Positions 19,553 through 28,427 of a DNA stretch of 64,000 nt are shown here, one piece after another. The position numbers and the translations under genes were made by a program. This DNA is from Bacillus cereus ATCC 14579. GTDB lineage: Bacteria > Bacillota > Bacilli > Bacillales > Bacillaceae_G. The stretch covers positions 1,156,501-1,220,500 of the forward strand of contig NC_004722.1 of the NCBI RefSeq assembly GCF_000007825.1, given 5' to 3'. The notes under the pieces were generated by a model that searched no databases, had not been told where the DNA came from, and worked only from the letters and a program-made list of their open reading frames with translations. Each line of letters starts with the position of its first letter. Position 1 is the first letter of the stretch.

Positions 19553-19581
19553 TTGTCATCTGACGTCGAATCTTGTAATAT
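19553..19581 (+). promoter_or_regulatory. Promoter of the RsaE/RoxS sRNA
   Basis: TTGTCA (19553-19558), a 17-base spacer, TAATAT (19576-19581). Just upstream, TGTGAAATTCGACA resembles half of a Rex site. RoxS of B. subtilis is controlled by ResD and Rex; here that is inference. Confidence 0.65.
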
Positions 19582-19587
19582 AATAAG

Positions 19588-19709
19588 CGTGAACGAATTC
19601 ACATACAAACATATACCCCTTTGTTTGAACGTGAAAATTTCTCCCATCCCCTTTAATATTTTTATAAGCCGTAAAGAAAAAGACCTGGTGTTTACACCAG
19701 GTCTTTTTC
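19588..19709 (+). ncRNA. roxS: RsaE / RoxS regulatory small RNA
   Basis: About 120 nucleotides between yjbH and the small membrane gene, the location of RoxS in B. subtilis. It has the family hallmarks: CAAAC (19606-19610) pairing with GTTTG (19622-19626) around a loop with CCCC (19616-19619), an outer TTCAC/GTGAA stem, a single-stranded C-rich stretch CTCCCATCCCCTTT (19641-19654), and a terminator hairpin (AAAGACCTGGTG / CACCAGGTCTTT) ending in T5. The C-rich motifs pair with Shine-Dalgarno sequences of central-metabolism mRNAs in the known family members. The terminator stem overlaps the converging end of spxH. Confidence 0.9.
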
Positions 19710-20585
19710 TTTTGCTATCCATTTCCAATAACGTTCGCATTTTACTTCTATCATTTGTACTTTTCGTTTCAGTTGTAATTTTTTTAGTTCGCGTTCAATT
19801 TCTTGTTGCGGACAATCATAAATAAATGCTACTTCTTTTGAAGATATAAATTGTGTTGCTTCTAGTAACACTTCTAAAGGTGGTAATGGTTCTGGCTCAA
19901 TTTCACATTTTACAAGTTCTTTCAATAATTGTACGTATACATCGTAGGAATAATTTCCAGCGATTTTAATACCTTCTTCATCTGAGTTCGCATGAAAAAA
20001 GACGAGGGAAGGTATTTCTGTAATATGCATTTCATTCGTGAATTTCAAGTCACATTGGAAAGCTTTTTTTGCACTAGCAGAATGTAGATCTTTTTTAAAT
20101 TCTTCTACATCAATATTGCTATCTTTCGCACATGCAAGTAATAGTTCGCAGTCAGGGTTTGATACATTTTCAAGGAAAATGTATTCTTGGAGTTTTCGCA
20201 AAAACTTCGAACCTGCTTTTCGGCCTTGCAACTCCGCTGCCTTAATTGCCATCGAAACTAAATATGGTGTTGACGATGCTTCTTGCATATGTACCTTTCC
20301 ATCACATGAAAAACCTTGTAAACTGGTTGTCTTTTCCCACACAAATCGAATATTAGCAGGTTTATTCCATTTGTGTGAGGAAGCGTTCGTTCCATCCACT
20401 TTTCCTGTTACGATATGACGAATAGAGAAGTATTTCCCGTATTCAAGCCATAGTTTAATAATAAAAGGCTCAATTTCCCAGCAATCTTTACAAAGTGGAT
20501 CAATAAATAAATATGCTTCTACAGACTTATGCTCGCATGCGGAAGGAGATGGCATATTTATATGCTTTGCTTCCTGCTTATCCAT
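19692..20585 (-). CDS. spxH: ClpXP adaptor SpxH (YjbH)
   Basis: DsbA/thioredoxin-fold adaptor that presents Spx to ClpXP for degradation. 297 residues. C32-K-D-C35 is the thioredoxin-like motif, and Cys17 with His19 belongs to the N-terminal metal-binding stretch. It is the second gene of a two-gene operon: its ATG overlaps the stop of the truncated haemoglobin gene by one base (TAATG). Confidence 0.94.
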   Translation of the reverse strand: MDKQEAKHINMPSPSACEHKSVEAYLFIDPLCKDCWEIEPFIIKLWLEYGKYFSIRHIVTGKVDGTNASSHKWNKPANIRFVWEKTTSLQGFSCDGKVHMQEASSTPYLVSMAIKAAELQGRKAGSKFLRKLQEYIFLENVSNPDCELLLACAKDSNIDVEEFKKDLHSASAKKAFQCDLKFTNEMHITEIPSLVFFHANSDEEGIKIAGNYSYDVYVQLLKELVKCEIEPEPLPPLEVLLEATQFISSKEVAFIYDCPQQEIERELKKLQLKRKVQMIEVKCERYWKWIAKEKDLV

Positions 20586-20983
20586 TACACTTCACCTGTT
20601 TCGTTTGGAGTATTAACCATATGCTGAGCGGTTAATGCTAAACGTTCAAAAACAAACTCTCTTATATGACCATGAACTCCAGTATCATCCATTGCTTGCT
20701 CCATACATGATAGCCAAGCCTCTGCTCGTTTTGGAGTAATCTCAAACGGAAGATGGCGTGCTCTTAACATAGGATGACCATGTTCTTCAGTGTACAAATT
20801 AGGACCACCTAAATATTGTGTTAAAAATTGCTTCTGCTTCCTAGCGGTTTCTGTTAAATCTTCCGGGAAGATGGGAGATAAGTCAGGGTGTTTACTGACA
20901 TAGGAATAAAATGTATCTACTAATATTGCAATGCATTGTTCACCGCCAATTGCTTCAAATGGTGTCATCGGTTGCTTGCTCAT
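20585..20983 (-). CDS. yjbI: Truncated haemoglobin, group II (YjbI)
   Basis: 132-residue 2-on-2 haemoglobin that binds O2/NO and may protect or modulate the Spx pathway. The G-G motif near residue 13 (A-I-G-G-E), the Y-L-G-G-P segment and the proximal-histidine region R-A-R-H-L-P-F are visible. AAAGGAG precedes the start. Co-transcribed with spxH. Confidence 0.94.
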   Translation of the reverse strand: MSKQPMTPFEAIGGEQCIAILVDTFYSYVSKHPDLSPIFPEDLTETARKQKQFLTQYLGGPNLYTEEHGHPMLRARHLPFEITPKRAEAWLSCMEQAMDDTGVHGHIREFVFERLALTAQHMVNTPNETGEV

Positions 20984-21114
20984 CCTTTATAAACTCCTTT
21001 TTCCATGAAATGTATATCTATTGTAGCAATGGAATGTTCGAGAGGGCAAATAAACAGCTTTCTCAAAGATTCTTTGCTTATTCTACGGGTGTAAACTTTT
21101 TTAGTGAGATGTAT

Positions 21115-21141
21115 CCACTAGTGAAACATATTCACTAGTGG
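21115..21141. repeat. 11-bp inverted repeat downstream of yjbK
   Basis: CCACTAGTGAA (21115-21125), loop ACATA, TTCACTAGTGG (21131-21141). Perfect arms but no proper T run on either strand; possibly a weak terminator for the minus-strand yjbK. Confidence 0.5.
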
Positions 21142-21151
21142 AATTTTCACT

Positions 21152-21730
21152 TTAGCGTGCTTTTTTTTGTTTGGCAAGGAAAAAGCGTTTTACTTTGTTA
21201 TTTGTATGGCGAACAGGTATGTTATGTTGCGTTAATAAATGAATAAATGCAGCTTTTCCTGTTTCTTCATCTTGCACTTCAAATTCAATTTCATAATCAT
21301 CGTGATTGTAATAGAAACTATGATCAAAGACAAGCGTTCCGCCTTTAAATAATGTTTCTGCTCTTTCTGTTGTTAAACTACCCATATATGTTAAAGCAGA
21401 AACAGGAATTTGTAATTTGTGTAATTGATCTACTACTGCTCCTTGAATGATTGTGTTTGTTTCCATCATCATTTTTGCTTCGTCTTCTGTTACGACTTGA
21501 TGCGTTTCTAATAAACCGATTTCTGCAGGTTGTTTCAACGTTAACGTATAAGTTTCTCCTTTATGACGAATACGAAGTGCAGAGCCAGCTTCTTTTAACG
21601 AGAAGTCAGGTGTTTCAAAGTAGTGATTCACTTGTTTTGTAAATGCTTCAATAGAAAACGATTTACATAATGTATCGAATTCTTCTTTTGTAACGATATT
21701 TTTGAATTCAATTTCAATTTCTTGTGTCAT
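21152..21730 (-). CDS. yjbK: CYTH domain triphosphate-tunnel protein (YjbK)
   Basis: 192 residues. The E6-x-E8-x-K10 signature opens the CYTH/TTM fold, and alternating charged strands follow (R-I-R-H-K-G, L-T-L-K-Q). Family members hydrolyse triphosphate or thiamine triphosphate, or cyclise nucleotides; B. subtilis YjbK is reported as a triphosphatase. AAAGGAG precedes the ATG. Divergent from the yjbL-relQ operon. Confidence 0.88.
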   Translation of the reverse strand: MTQEIEIEFKNIVTKEEFDTLCKSFSIEAFTKQVNHYFETPDFSLKEAGSALRIRHKGETYTLTLKQPAEIGLLETHQVVTEDEAKMMMETNTIIQGAVVDQLHKLQIPVSALTYMGSLTTERAETLFKGGTLVFDHSFYYNHDDYEIEFEVQDEETGKAAFIHLLTQHNIPVRHTNNKVKRFFLAKQKKAR

Positions 21731-21823
21731 TGTATAATCTCCTTTTGAAAAATAATTCTTTACACATTATCGCTTTTTCATAAATTTGGTTCAATGTTTT
21801 ATTTGTTTGCGTCCATGTTATGA

Positions 21824-21829
21824 TACAAT
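21824..21829 (+). promoter_or_regulatory. Extended -10 upstream of yjbL-relQ-nadK-rluD operon
   Basis: TGATACAAT gives a TGn-extended -10 about 45 bases before yjbL; a weak T-rich -35 lies about 17 bases upstream. Confidence 0.4.
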
Positions 21830-21874
21830 AATACTGTTAAGTAAGACAGGAAGTTGAGATGGAGGAGTTAGAGC

Positions 21875-22246
21875 ATGCAAAATAAAATCCAAGTTAAGAG
21901 CGTAGAAAAGAGAGAGAATGCTCTTATTTTTTGTGCGGAAAATAGTGAAATAGAGGTAAAGGAGTTAAGTGCGCGTAATCACGTACTTGTAGACTCAGAC
22001 AATTTATCATTTTTATATATCTTAGAAAATGAATCATCTTTCATTTATGTAAGTATTCCGCACACATGCTGGGAAGCAATGCATGAAGCGATGAATAACG
22101 ATGTGGTTATGTTCGTTCGCGTGAATGACATTGAAATGGAATTAGAAGGATTAAAAGAAGAAGTAGAATATTTAGTTGAAAATATTGAAGGTAATGCAAA
22201 TTACGGAGAAGAATTAGTAACTGCTGTAGAAAAAGTATTTCTATAA
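21875..22246 (+). CDS. yjbL: UPF0738 family protein (YjbL)
   Basis: 123-residue acidic soluble protein of unknown function, matching the size and position of B. subtilis YjbL just before relQ. GGAGG precedes the ATG. First gene of a likely four-gene operon with relQ, nadK and the pseudouridine synthase. Confidence 0.8.
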   Translation: MQNKIQVKSVEKRENALIFCAENSEIEVKELSARNHVLVDSDNLSFLYILENESSFIYVSIPHTCWEAMHEAMNNDVVMFVRVNDIEMELEGLKEEVEYLVENIEGNANYGEELVTAVEKVFL

Positions 22247-22276
22247 GCAAATGGATTGATTTTGGTGGTGGTTGAA

Positions 22277-22915
22277 ATGAATCGAAATTGGGAAGAATTT
22301 TTAGCACCTTACCACCAAGCGGTGGCAGAGCTAAAAGTGAAACTAAAAGGAATGCGTACTCAATTTGCAATGTTAACAGAGCATTCTCCAATTGAGTTTG
22401 TAACAGGAAGGGTAAAGTCGGTTGCAAGTATTATTGATAAAGCGGAGAAGAGAAATGTACCGCTAGACCGATTGAGAGAAGATATGCAGGATATTGCTGG
22501 GCTTAGAATGATGTGTCAATTTGTTGATGAGATTAAGCCTGTTGTAGAATATCTTCGAAAACGAAATGACTTTGAAATCGTGGAAGAACGTGATTATGTC
22601 ACGCAAAAGAAAGATAGCGGTTATCGTTCTTATCATGTTGTCATTAGTTATCCTGTTCAAACGATTCAAGGTGAACAAAAAGTATTGGTAGAAATCCAAA
22701 TACGCACGCTAGCAATGAACTTTTGGGCAACAATTGAGCATTCTTTAAATTATAAATATAGTGGACGTTTTCCTGAAGATATTAAAATACGATTGCAACG
22801 TGCAGCTGAAGCGGCGTTTTTATTAGATGAAGAAATGTCTTCTATTCGTCTTGAAATTCAAGAAGCGCAAAAGGCTTTTTCAAGAAAGCAAGAAACGAAA
22901 GATTCCGAATCATAA
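22277..22915 (+). CDS. relQ: Small alarmone synthetase RelQ (SAS1, YjbM)
   Basis: Synthetase-only (p)ppGpp enzyme, tetrameric and allosterically activated by pppGpp in B. subtilis. 212 residues. Visible family segments are D-I-A-G-L-R, D-S-G-Y-R-S-Y-H and E-I-Q-I-R-T; no hydrolase HD domain. I choose ATG 22277 (M-N-R-N-W-E), behind GGTGGTGG, over the open frame starting at 22256. Confidence 0.95.
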   Translation: MNRNWEEFLAPYHQAVAELKVKLKGMRTQFAMLTEHSPIEFVTGRVKSVASIIDKAEKRNVPLDRLREDMQDIAGLRMMCQFVDEIKPVVEYLRKRNDFEIVEERDYVTQKKDSGYRSYHVVISYPVQTIQGEQKVLVEIQIRTLAMNFWATIEHSLNYKYSGRFPEDIKIRLQRAAEAAFLLDEEMSSIRLEIQEAQKAFSRKQETKDSES

Positions 22916-22933
22916 ACTAAAGGGTGTTGGGCG

Positions 22934-23731
22934 ATGAAATTTACAATTATGTCAAAGGGAGATCAATCATCAGATACACTGGCAAGCACGATGAAAGAGT
23001 ACTTGCTAGATTTTGGATTTATAATGGATGAAAAGGAACCCGATATTGTAATTTCTGTTGGGGGAGATGGAACGCTTTTATATGCGTTTCATCGTTATTA
23101 TAATCGATTGGATGAAACAGCATTTGTTGGTGTACATACAGGACATCTAGGTTTCTATGCAGATTGGTTACCAACAGAAGTAGAGAAATTAGTAATTGCG
23201 ATTGCGAAAACACCATTCCAAGTGGTGGAATATCCGCTTTTAGAAGTTATTATTCGCTATGTGAATGGAAGTAAAGAGTCACAGTATTTAGCGATGAATG
23301 AGGCGACTGTAAAAAGTGCAGAAGGTACATTAGTAACAGAAGTAGAAATACGCGGAGAATATTTTGAAACATTCCGCGGAGATGGCCTTTGTATCTCTAC
23401 TCCTTCAGGAAGTACCGCGTATAATAAAGCGCTTGGCGGAGCAATTATTCACCCATCTATTGAAGCGATTCAAATTGCAGAAATGGCGTCCATTAACAAT
23501 CGTGTATTTCGTACTGTAGGATCGCCACTCGTATTGCCGAAGCATCATACATGTGTGTTAAAGCCAGCTGCAGGAATGAACTTACAAATTACAGTGGATC
23601 ATTTAACGATGGTTCATCAAGATGTGAAATCAATCCAGTATCGCGTCGCAAACGAGAAAGTACGATTTGTTCGTTTCCGCCCATTCCCGTTCTGGAAACG
23701 AGTTCGTGACTCGTTTGTTGCAGATAAATAG
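22934..23731 (+). CDS. nadK: NAD kinase
   Basis: Phosphorylates NAD to NADP. 265 residues with the G43-G-D-G-T47 motif, the N-E-A segment and a glycine-rich [10 protein letters not shown] substrate loop. AAAGGGTG lies upstream. Immediately after relQ, as in other Bacillus. Confidence 0.96.
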
Positions 23732-23745
23732 AAAGGGTTATATAT

Positions 23746-24639
23746 TTGAACAGATTTACATTGAAATGGGATATAGGGCCGGCTCAAGAGGGAACTTTAG
23801 TTAGGGAATTTTTGAAAACGAAAGGTATTTCTAAAGCCGCTTTAACGGATATAAAGTTTCATGGCGGAGCAATTGAAGTAAATGGTCAACATGCGAGTGT
23901 TCGTCATCAGTTGCGTGCTGGTGAAGAATTACGTGTCTTTTTTCCAGTGGAGGAAAGAAGTGAAGGGATGATGGCAGAAGATATTCCTTTATGCATTATA
24001 TATGAAGATGACGCGGTTCTTATCATTAATAAAGAGGCGAATATGTCAACGATTCCGTCTAGAGAACATCCGGCAGGAAGTGTTGCCAATGCGCTGTTAT
24101 CTCATTATGATAAGCAGCATCTTGCAAGTACAGTGCACATCGTAACACGTTTAGATCGTGATACTTCGGGGCTTATGCTTATTGCAAAAAATCGTTTCGT
24201 GCATCATCTTTTATCGAAGCAGCATCAACAAAAAGCTGTGAAACGAACGTATGAAGCAATTGTTCACGGAAAGATTGTAGAACGAGAAGGAATGATTGAT
24301 GCACCAATTGGTCGAAAATCTGATAGCATTATTGAGCGAATGGTTTGTGAGGATGGACAAAGGGCAGTTACTCATTTTAAAGTAATTGATAGTACATATC
24401 ATAAGACACATGTAGCGCTTGAGCTTGAGACAGGAAGAACGCATCAAATTCGTGTGCATATGGCTCATATAGGACATCCATTACTTGGTGATAGCTTATA
24501 TGGAGGGAGAAGGGATGAAATGAAACGGCAAGCACTTCATAGTAAATCTTTGACGTTTTATCATCCTATTTTAGAGAAAGAGATGTCTTTCACTATAAAG
24601 CTTCCAAGCGATATGCAAGAAGTGTTGCGGCATACTTAA
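23746..24639 (+). CDS. RluD-family pseudouridine synthase (YjbO)
   Basis: 297 residues: N-terminal S4-like RNA-binding segment, then the RluA-family catalytic domain with R135-L-D137-R-D-T-S-G (D137 catalytic). Modifies uridines in rRNA or tRNA; the exact site cannot be told from sequence. TTG start with AAAGGG about 10 bases upstream. Last gene of the operon. Confidence 0.92.
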   Translation: MNRFTLKWDIGPAQEGTLVREFLKTKGISKAALTDIKFHGGAIEVNGQHASVRHQLRAGEELRVFFPVEERSEGMMAEDIPLCIIYEDDAVLIINKEANMSTIPSREHPAGSVANALLSHYDKQHLASTVHIVTRLDRDTSGLMLIAKNRFVHHLLSKQHQQKAVKRTYEAIVHGKIVEREGMIDAPIGRKSDSIIERMVCEDGQRAVTHFKVIDSTYHKTHVALELETGRTHQIRVHMAHIGHPLLGDSLYGGRRDEMKRQALHSKSLTFYHPILEKEMSFTIKLPSDMQEVLRHT

Positions 24640-24687
24640 AAAGGGAACAAAATTCTTATATTATAAAGAATTTTGTTCCCTTTTTTC
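24637..24687. terminator. Strong bidirectional terminator
   Basis: Arms AAAAAGGGAACAAAATTCTT and AAGAATTTTGTTCCCTTTTT; the operon ending at 24639 and the minus-strand HAEG gene converge on it. Confidence 0.92.
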
Positions 24688-26075
24688 TTAGCGGAATAAT
24701 ATTAAAATTTGGTTTTCACCCGTACGCTTTATAACGAAAAATCCATTTTCGGCTTTTGTAGCAATGCCATTGTCATTTGGAAGACAAAATCCATGTGCTT
24801 CGCAAGTGCCGTCATCACGTACTAACATTTGTCCAATTAATCCGACAGGAAGCCACTCGGCGCGATCTTTTCTGGCTACATATTTGCGAGTTGGATCCCA
24901 TTCTGTATTTAAAAGAGTTGTATTTCTTCGGTTTCCGTCCATACATATTGGCGTTTTCCAAAGTTATCTGTTTTATAACGTTTTTCCCAACTTAAAGCCC
25001 CGCTATTTCCTATAAGGGCAGGGGTTGCACTAGATATTCCTAAAATGAACGAGTCGTGTGAAGTAGCTATCCGAATTTTTTCTTCGCTACTAAATGTAAC
25101 GAAATAACCGACATCAATAGGTTTATGATCTTCGGTTTCAAACATTTGTGCAAAATCCGTTCCACTTGCATTGTAAGACGCACCCTCAATGTACATTTCT
25201 CCATTATGGGCAAGCCATTTAGCCCCGATATTATGGTCGGTGTCGCTTACACCATTTGCAATAAACCAAGAATAAGCTTCTTCTGCAGTGCCGAAGCGCC
25301 CCATAATATGGCTACCTGCAAAATGAGCTGTTGATGTATGATGACCTTCCGCATGAGAAGAGGATCCGTTAGCGATAGTTGCGGTTCCTTCTGCGTGTGC
25401 TGCTTCGCCTAAAGCAATCGTCTGTTTACCCTCTGCATGAGAATAAGCTCCGCCTGCTGTCGTTTCACTTCCCTCACTATGCGAACTATGTCCAGTTGCT
25501 TTTGAGTTTGATCCCTCTGCATGATATAAAGAACCTTTTGCGTGTGTTAATAAGCCTTCCGCATGTGCTGCCATGCCCTCCGCATGAGAGTGAAGCCCTT
25601 CCGCATATGCATATCGGCCGCCCCTTTTAACTTTTGTATTTTCAGGTGTAGGTGTCTCAATTATGAGTGGTTTTTCAGTTTGTATATCATTCGATGAAGC
25701 CAATGCCTCTTTTATTTTTTTTACTTTGGTTATAATAGCAGCTGGAATTTCTGGTTCCACTTTTTTATTTATTGCTACAGAAATATTTTCTTCCGTCTTT
25801 TCTTCTGTTTGATTAGAATGTATTACCTGTTCATCTTGATTTGAGAGCTGTTTATTTTTTTGCTGCATTTTTATTTTTCTGCGATCGATTATGCGGCTCA
25901 TCACAGCATTTTCTAAAGAGACATATGTTGGTTTTACTTTGCTTTTTTTTGATGACTCTTGTTCTTCCAGTTCTTCTATCGCTGCAGCCCGAATACTACA
26001 CCAGTTGTTAATTCCGTACATGGGCAGATATAAAGGGGGAAATTTTCTTTTTTGTTTAGAAGATTTTTTCTTCAT
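24688..26075 (-). pseudogene. HAEG-repeat protein with peptidase G2 domain, frameshifted
   Basis: In the first frame (26075-24909, 388 residues) there is a Lys/Glu-rich N-terminal region (1-160), then about ten 14-residue repeats centred on S/A-H-A-E-G (about 163-255), resembling the YadA-head beta-roll, then the start of a Peptidase_G2 (intramolecular chaperone autoprocessing) domain. The frame stops at 24909, but the remainder of the G2 domain (W-D-P-T-R-K, V-R-D-D-G-T-C, P-N-D-N-G-I-A-T) continues in the next frame to 24688. One extra T in the CTTTTAAA run at 24911-24914 would join them. GGAGGTGAC precedes the ATG. Function unknown; G2 proteins trimerise and self-cleave. Confidence 0.8.
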
Positions 26076-26107
26076 TATGTCACCTCCTGCGACATTATAT
26101 GTAGTGT

Positions 26108-26148
26108 AATTAAAAAAAGATGCACTTTATTGCATCTTTTTTTAATTA
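26108..26148. terminator. Terminator between prpE and the HAEG gene
   Basis: Arms TTAAAAAAAGATGCA and TGCATCTTTTTTTAA; acts as terminator of the minus-strand prpE. Confidence 0.8.
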
Positions 26149-26211
26149 CTTTACCTAGTTTTATATGAGATCTGCCTAAATAATACGGTAATCTTTCGCT
26201 AAGTAAGGTAG

Positions 26212-26952
26212 TTATGAAATTGGACGGAATTTCTCAGCGACAAAAGGTAAAGAAGAAGGAACAGAGATAGTCTCCATTTCAGGATAACGTAATCCGGTTA
26301 ATTTGCCACCAAATACAGCACCAGTATCAATATTGACTGTCTGATTGACGAATCGAGGTTCTGCTACTGGTGTATGTCCATATACAATCCAAGCTTGCCC
26401 CTTGTACTCTTGCGCCCAATCGCGACGGACAGGTGAGCCATCGGCATGCTTTTCTCCTGTAATATCGCCATATAATACAAAGGTTTGTACTTTTTTATCT
26501 CGTCTTCCTATGTAATCTTGCCGAATCCCAGCGTGACATACGATTACTCTTTTTTCATCTAGTATGTGGTAGAGCGGTGATTGTTCATAAAGAGTGATAA
26601 ACTTTTCTTTTATAATGTTTTGCTTATGAGAAGGGAGTGCCTCATATTCAGCAACAGTTGTTTCAAGTCCGTGAGCGACTGTTACATTACGCCCAAGGAA
26701 AAATCGATATAGTTTATTACAGTGATTTCCAGGAGCGTAATAAGCTTCTTTTTTATGTATGACAAGTTCCCATACAATTTCAATCATACGTAATGAATGA
26801 GGACCACGGTCTGTAATATCGCCAACGAATGCAAGTTTACGTTGGTCAGGGTGAACCGGTAGACCGCTACTCCAGTTATATCCTAGCTTCTCTGTTAAAT
26901 TTTGAAACTCTTGGAAGCATCCATGAATATCTCCTATAATGTCATATTTCAT
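26212..26952 (-). CDS. prpE: Bis(5'-nucleosyl)-tetraphosphatase PrpE
   Basis: Metallophosphatase (PPP family) hydrolysing Ap4A-type dinucleotides; in B. subtilis it also affects spore germination. 246 residues from the start M-K-Y-D-I-I-G-D-I-H-G at 26952, which follows GGAGG. The open frame extends to 27066 without family similarity. Metal-binding G-D-I-H-G, G-D-I-T-D-R-G, G-N-H-C and H-A-G-I are visible. Confidence 0.93.
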   Translation of the reverse strand: MKYDIIGDIHGCFQEFQNLTEKLGYNWSSGLPVHPDQRKLAFVGDITDRGPHSLRMIEIVWELVIHKKEAYYAPGNHCNKLYRFFLGRNVTVAHGLETTVAEYEALPSHKQNIIKEKFITLYEQSPLYHILDEKRVIVCHAGIRQDYIGRRDKKVQTFVLYGDITGEKHADGSPVRRDWAQEYKGQAWIVYGHTPVAEPRFVNQTVNIDTGAVFGGKLTGLRYPEMETISVPSSLPFVAEKFRPIS

Positions 26953-27028
26953 ATTTAAACCTCCATCGTATTTTTCATTAGTATATCTAAAAAAGGATAG
27001 AGATAAAAATATAGCGTTTTTGTGTTGT

Positions 27029-28189
27029 TCATTTAAACATAAAGATTTTCGTTCTTGAGCGAACATTTAAAATGAATCCAATCGCAATCATGTATGTAAG
27101 CAGTGAACTTCCTCCGTAACTCATAAGAGGTAATGTTATCCCTGTAATGGGAAGTAATCCGATTGTCATCCCGATATTTTGGAATACTTGGAAAGTAAAC
27201 ATTCCGATTGTACCAGCGCAAATGTAACTACCGAAAGGGTCATTACTTTCTAAAGCAATATGAATCATTCGAAAAATGAGTAAGAAAAAAAGAGAAATAA
27301 TGACACTTGCGCCTAGAAAGCCAAATTGTTCAGCGACATTAGTGAAAATAAAATCTGTATGTGGTTCTGGAAAATATACTTGTCCATTTTCCCACCCTTT
27401 TCCTTGCATTTCTCCGGATCCAGTCGCTAAGAATGCTTGTCTTAATTGATAGCCTTGTGCATCATATTTGTAAGGTGCTAACCATCCGTAGAAGCGATTT
27501 AATTGATACTCTTTTAAAATGTGTGCTTTAAAGAAATCTGTGTGAGTAAAAAAAATATATATTAATGTAGATCCAGCAACGAAAGTACCTGAAACTAATC
27601 CAAAAATAAAACGCCATCGTATGCCAGAAACTAGTATCATTGCTGCAAGCATCGCTGAAATGACCATTGTGTTTCCTAAATCTGGTTCTTTTGCAATAAG
27701 TAGTAGTGGTGGCAAGCTTGTCGCAAATATTTTTCCAAGTAGTAAAAAATCGTCATGTATCGTTTGGGAAAAATATTTCTCATTATGATTTGCTATAATT
27801 CGTCCAATGACGATAATTAAAAACAATTTCATAATTTCAGAAGGCTGAAAATTTCCGATGCCTGGGAGCCTGTACCAAGCGGTAGCGCCTTTAATTGTAA
27901 CGGCACCTGGTACTTGAAGTTCTAGTCCAATAAGTAGTACCATTGCAAAGCTGTACAAATACCAAGCAATTTTTTGATAACGATCGAAGTCGATAATCAT
28001 AATAACACCAATGGCTATAAATCCAATGAAATACCATTGGATTTGCTTTAGTACAAAATTGACGTTTTGTAAAAATGGCGGTAAAGAGGCTTGCGCACTT
28101 GCAATAGCACAACAACTAACAATCCCAATGGCAAATAAAATAAATAGTAATACGTAGTCTATTTGATATTGAGAATTTGGATCTTTCAA
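27029..28189 (-). CDS. RodA/FtsW/SpoVE family SEDS protein
   Basis: 386-residue polytopic SEDS protein with about ten helices and the C-terminal G-G-S-S-L-L signature. The family polymerises peptidoglycan glycan strands with a cognate class B PBP. RodA-like by length and lack of extensions, but the paralog cannot be named firmly since B. cereus has several. TTG start, with AAAGGA about 8 bases upstream. Upstream of prpE on the same strand with a 76-base gap. Confidence 0.88.
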   Translation of the reverse strand: MKDPNSQYQIDYVLLFILFAIGIVSCCAIASAQASLPPFLQNVNFVLKQIQWYFIGFIAIGVIMIIDFDRYQKIAWYLYSFAMVLLIGLELQVPGAVTIKGATAWYRLPGIGNFQPSEIMKLFLIIVIGRIIANHNEKYFSQTIHDDFLLLGKIFATSLPPLLLIAKEPDLGNTMVISAMLAAMILVSGIRWRFIFGLVSGTFVAGSTLIYIFFTHTDFFKAHILKEYQLNRFYGWLAPYKYDAQGYQLRQAFLATGSGEMQGKGWENGQVYFPEPHTDFIFTNVAEQFGFLGASVIISLFFLLIFRMIHIALESNDPFGSYICAGTIGMFTFQVFQNIGMTIGLLPITGITLPLMSYGGSSLLTYMIAIGFILNVRSRTKIFMFK

Positions 28190-28228
28190 TGTAGGTATTC
28201 CTTTCTACTGCTCTTTATAGTAATGGAT

Positions 28229-28353
28229 TTTATCCCGCATTAATGGGCAGTAAGACCCCCACCTCAAAATTCAGCGAAAGCGAAGAAGTTAGGTGGGGGA
28301 TCAACTGCCCGTAAAAGCCCGATTGGTGAGAGCTGATTAAAGTTTCACTTTAT
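28229..28353. repeat. bcr1-like B. cereus group repeat (MITE-type)
   Basis: About 115 bases flanked by direct TTTAT repeats (28229-28233 and 28349-28353). Internally, GGGCAGT (28245-28251) pairs with ACTGCCC, and CCCCCACCT pairs with AGGTGGGGG around an AGCGAAAGCG loop. TTTAT duplications and nested stem-loops are features described for bcr1. Assignment is from memory of that element; length is somewhat shorter than the reported 155 bases. Confidence 0.65.
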
Positions 28354-28427
28354 AGTATGAGAAAGAATGTATGAACTATACGAATGATTCACATATAGTC
28401 CATACACTTTTAATTTTGCAGAGTAGT

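Noticed and set aside
24905..24920. Programmed -1 frameshift joining the HAEG gene to its G2 tail
   Set aside because: The local sequence C-TTT-TAA is not a canonical X-XXY-YYZ slippery heptamer, and no downstream stimulatory structure is evident; a missing base is simpler.
24688..26075. Prophage origin of the peptidase G2 gene
   Set aside because: No other phage genes nearby; neighbours are conserved housekeeping genes.
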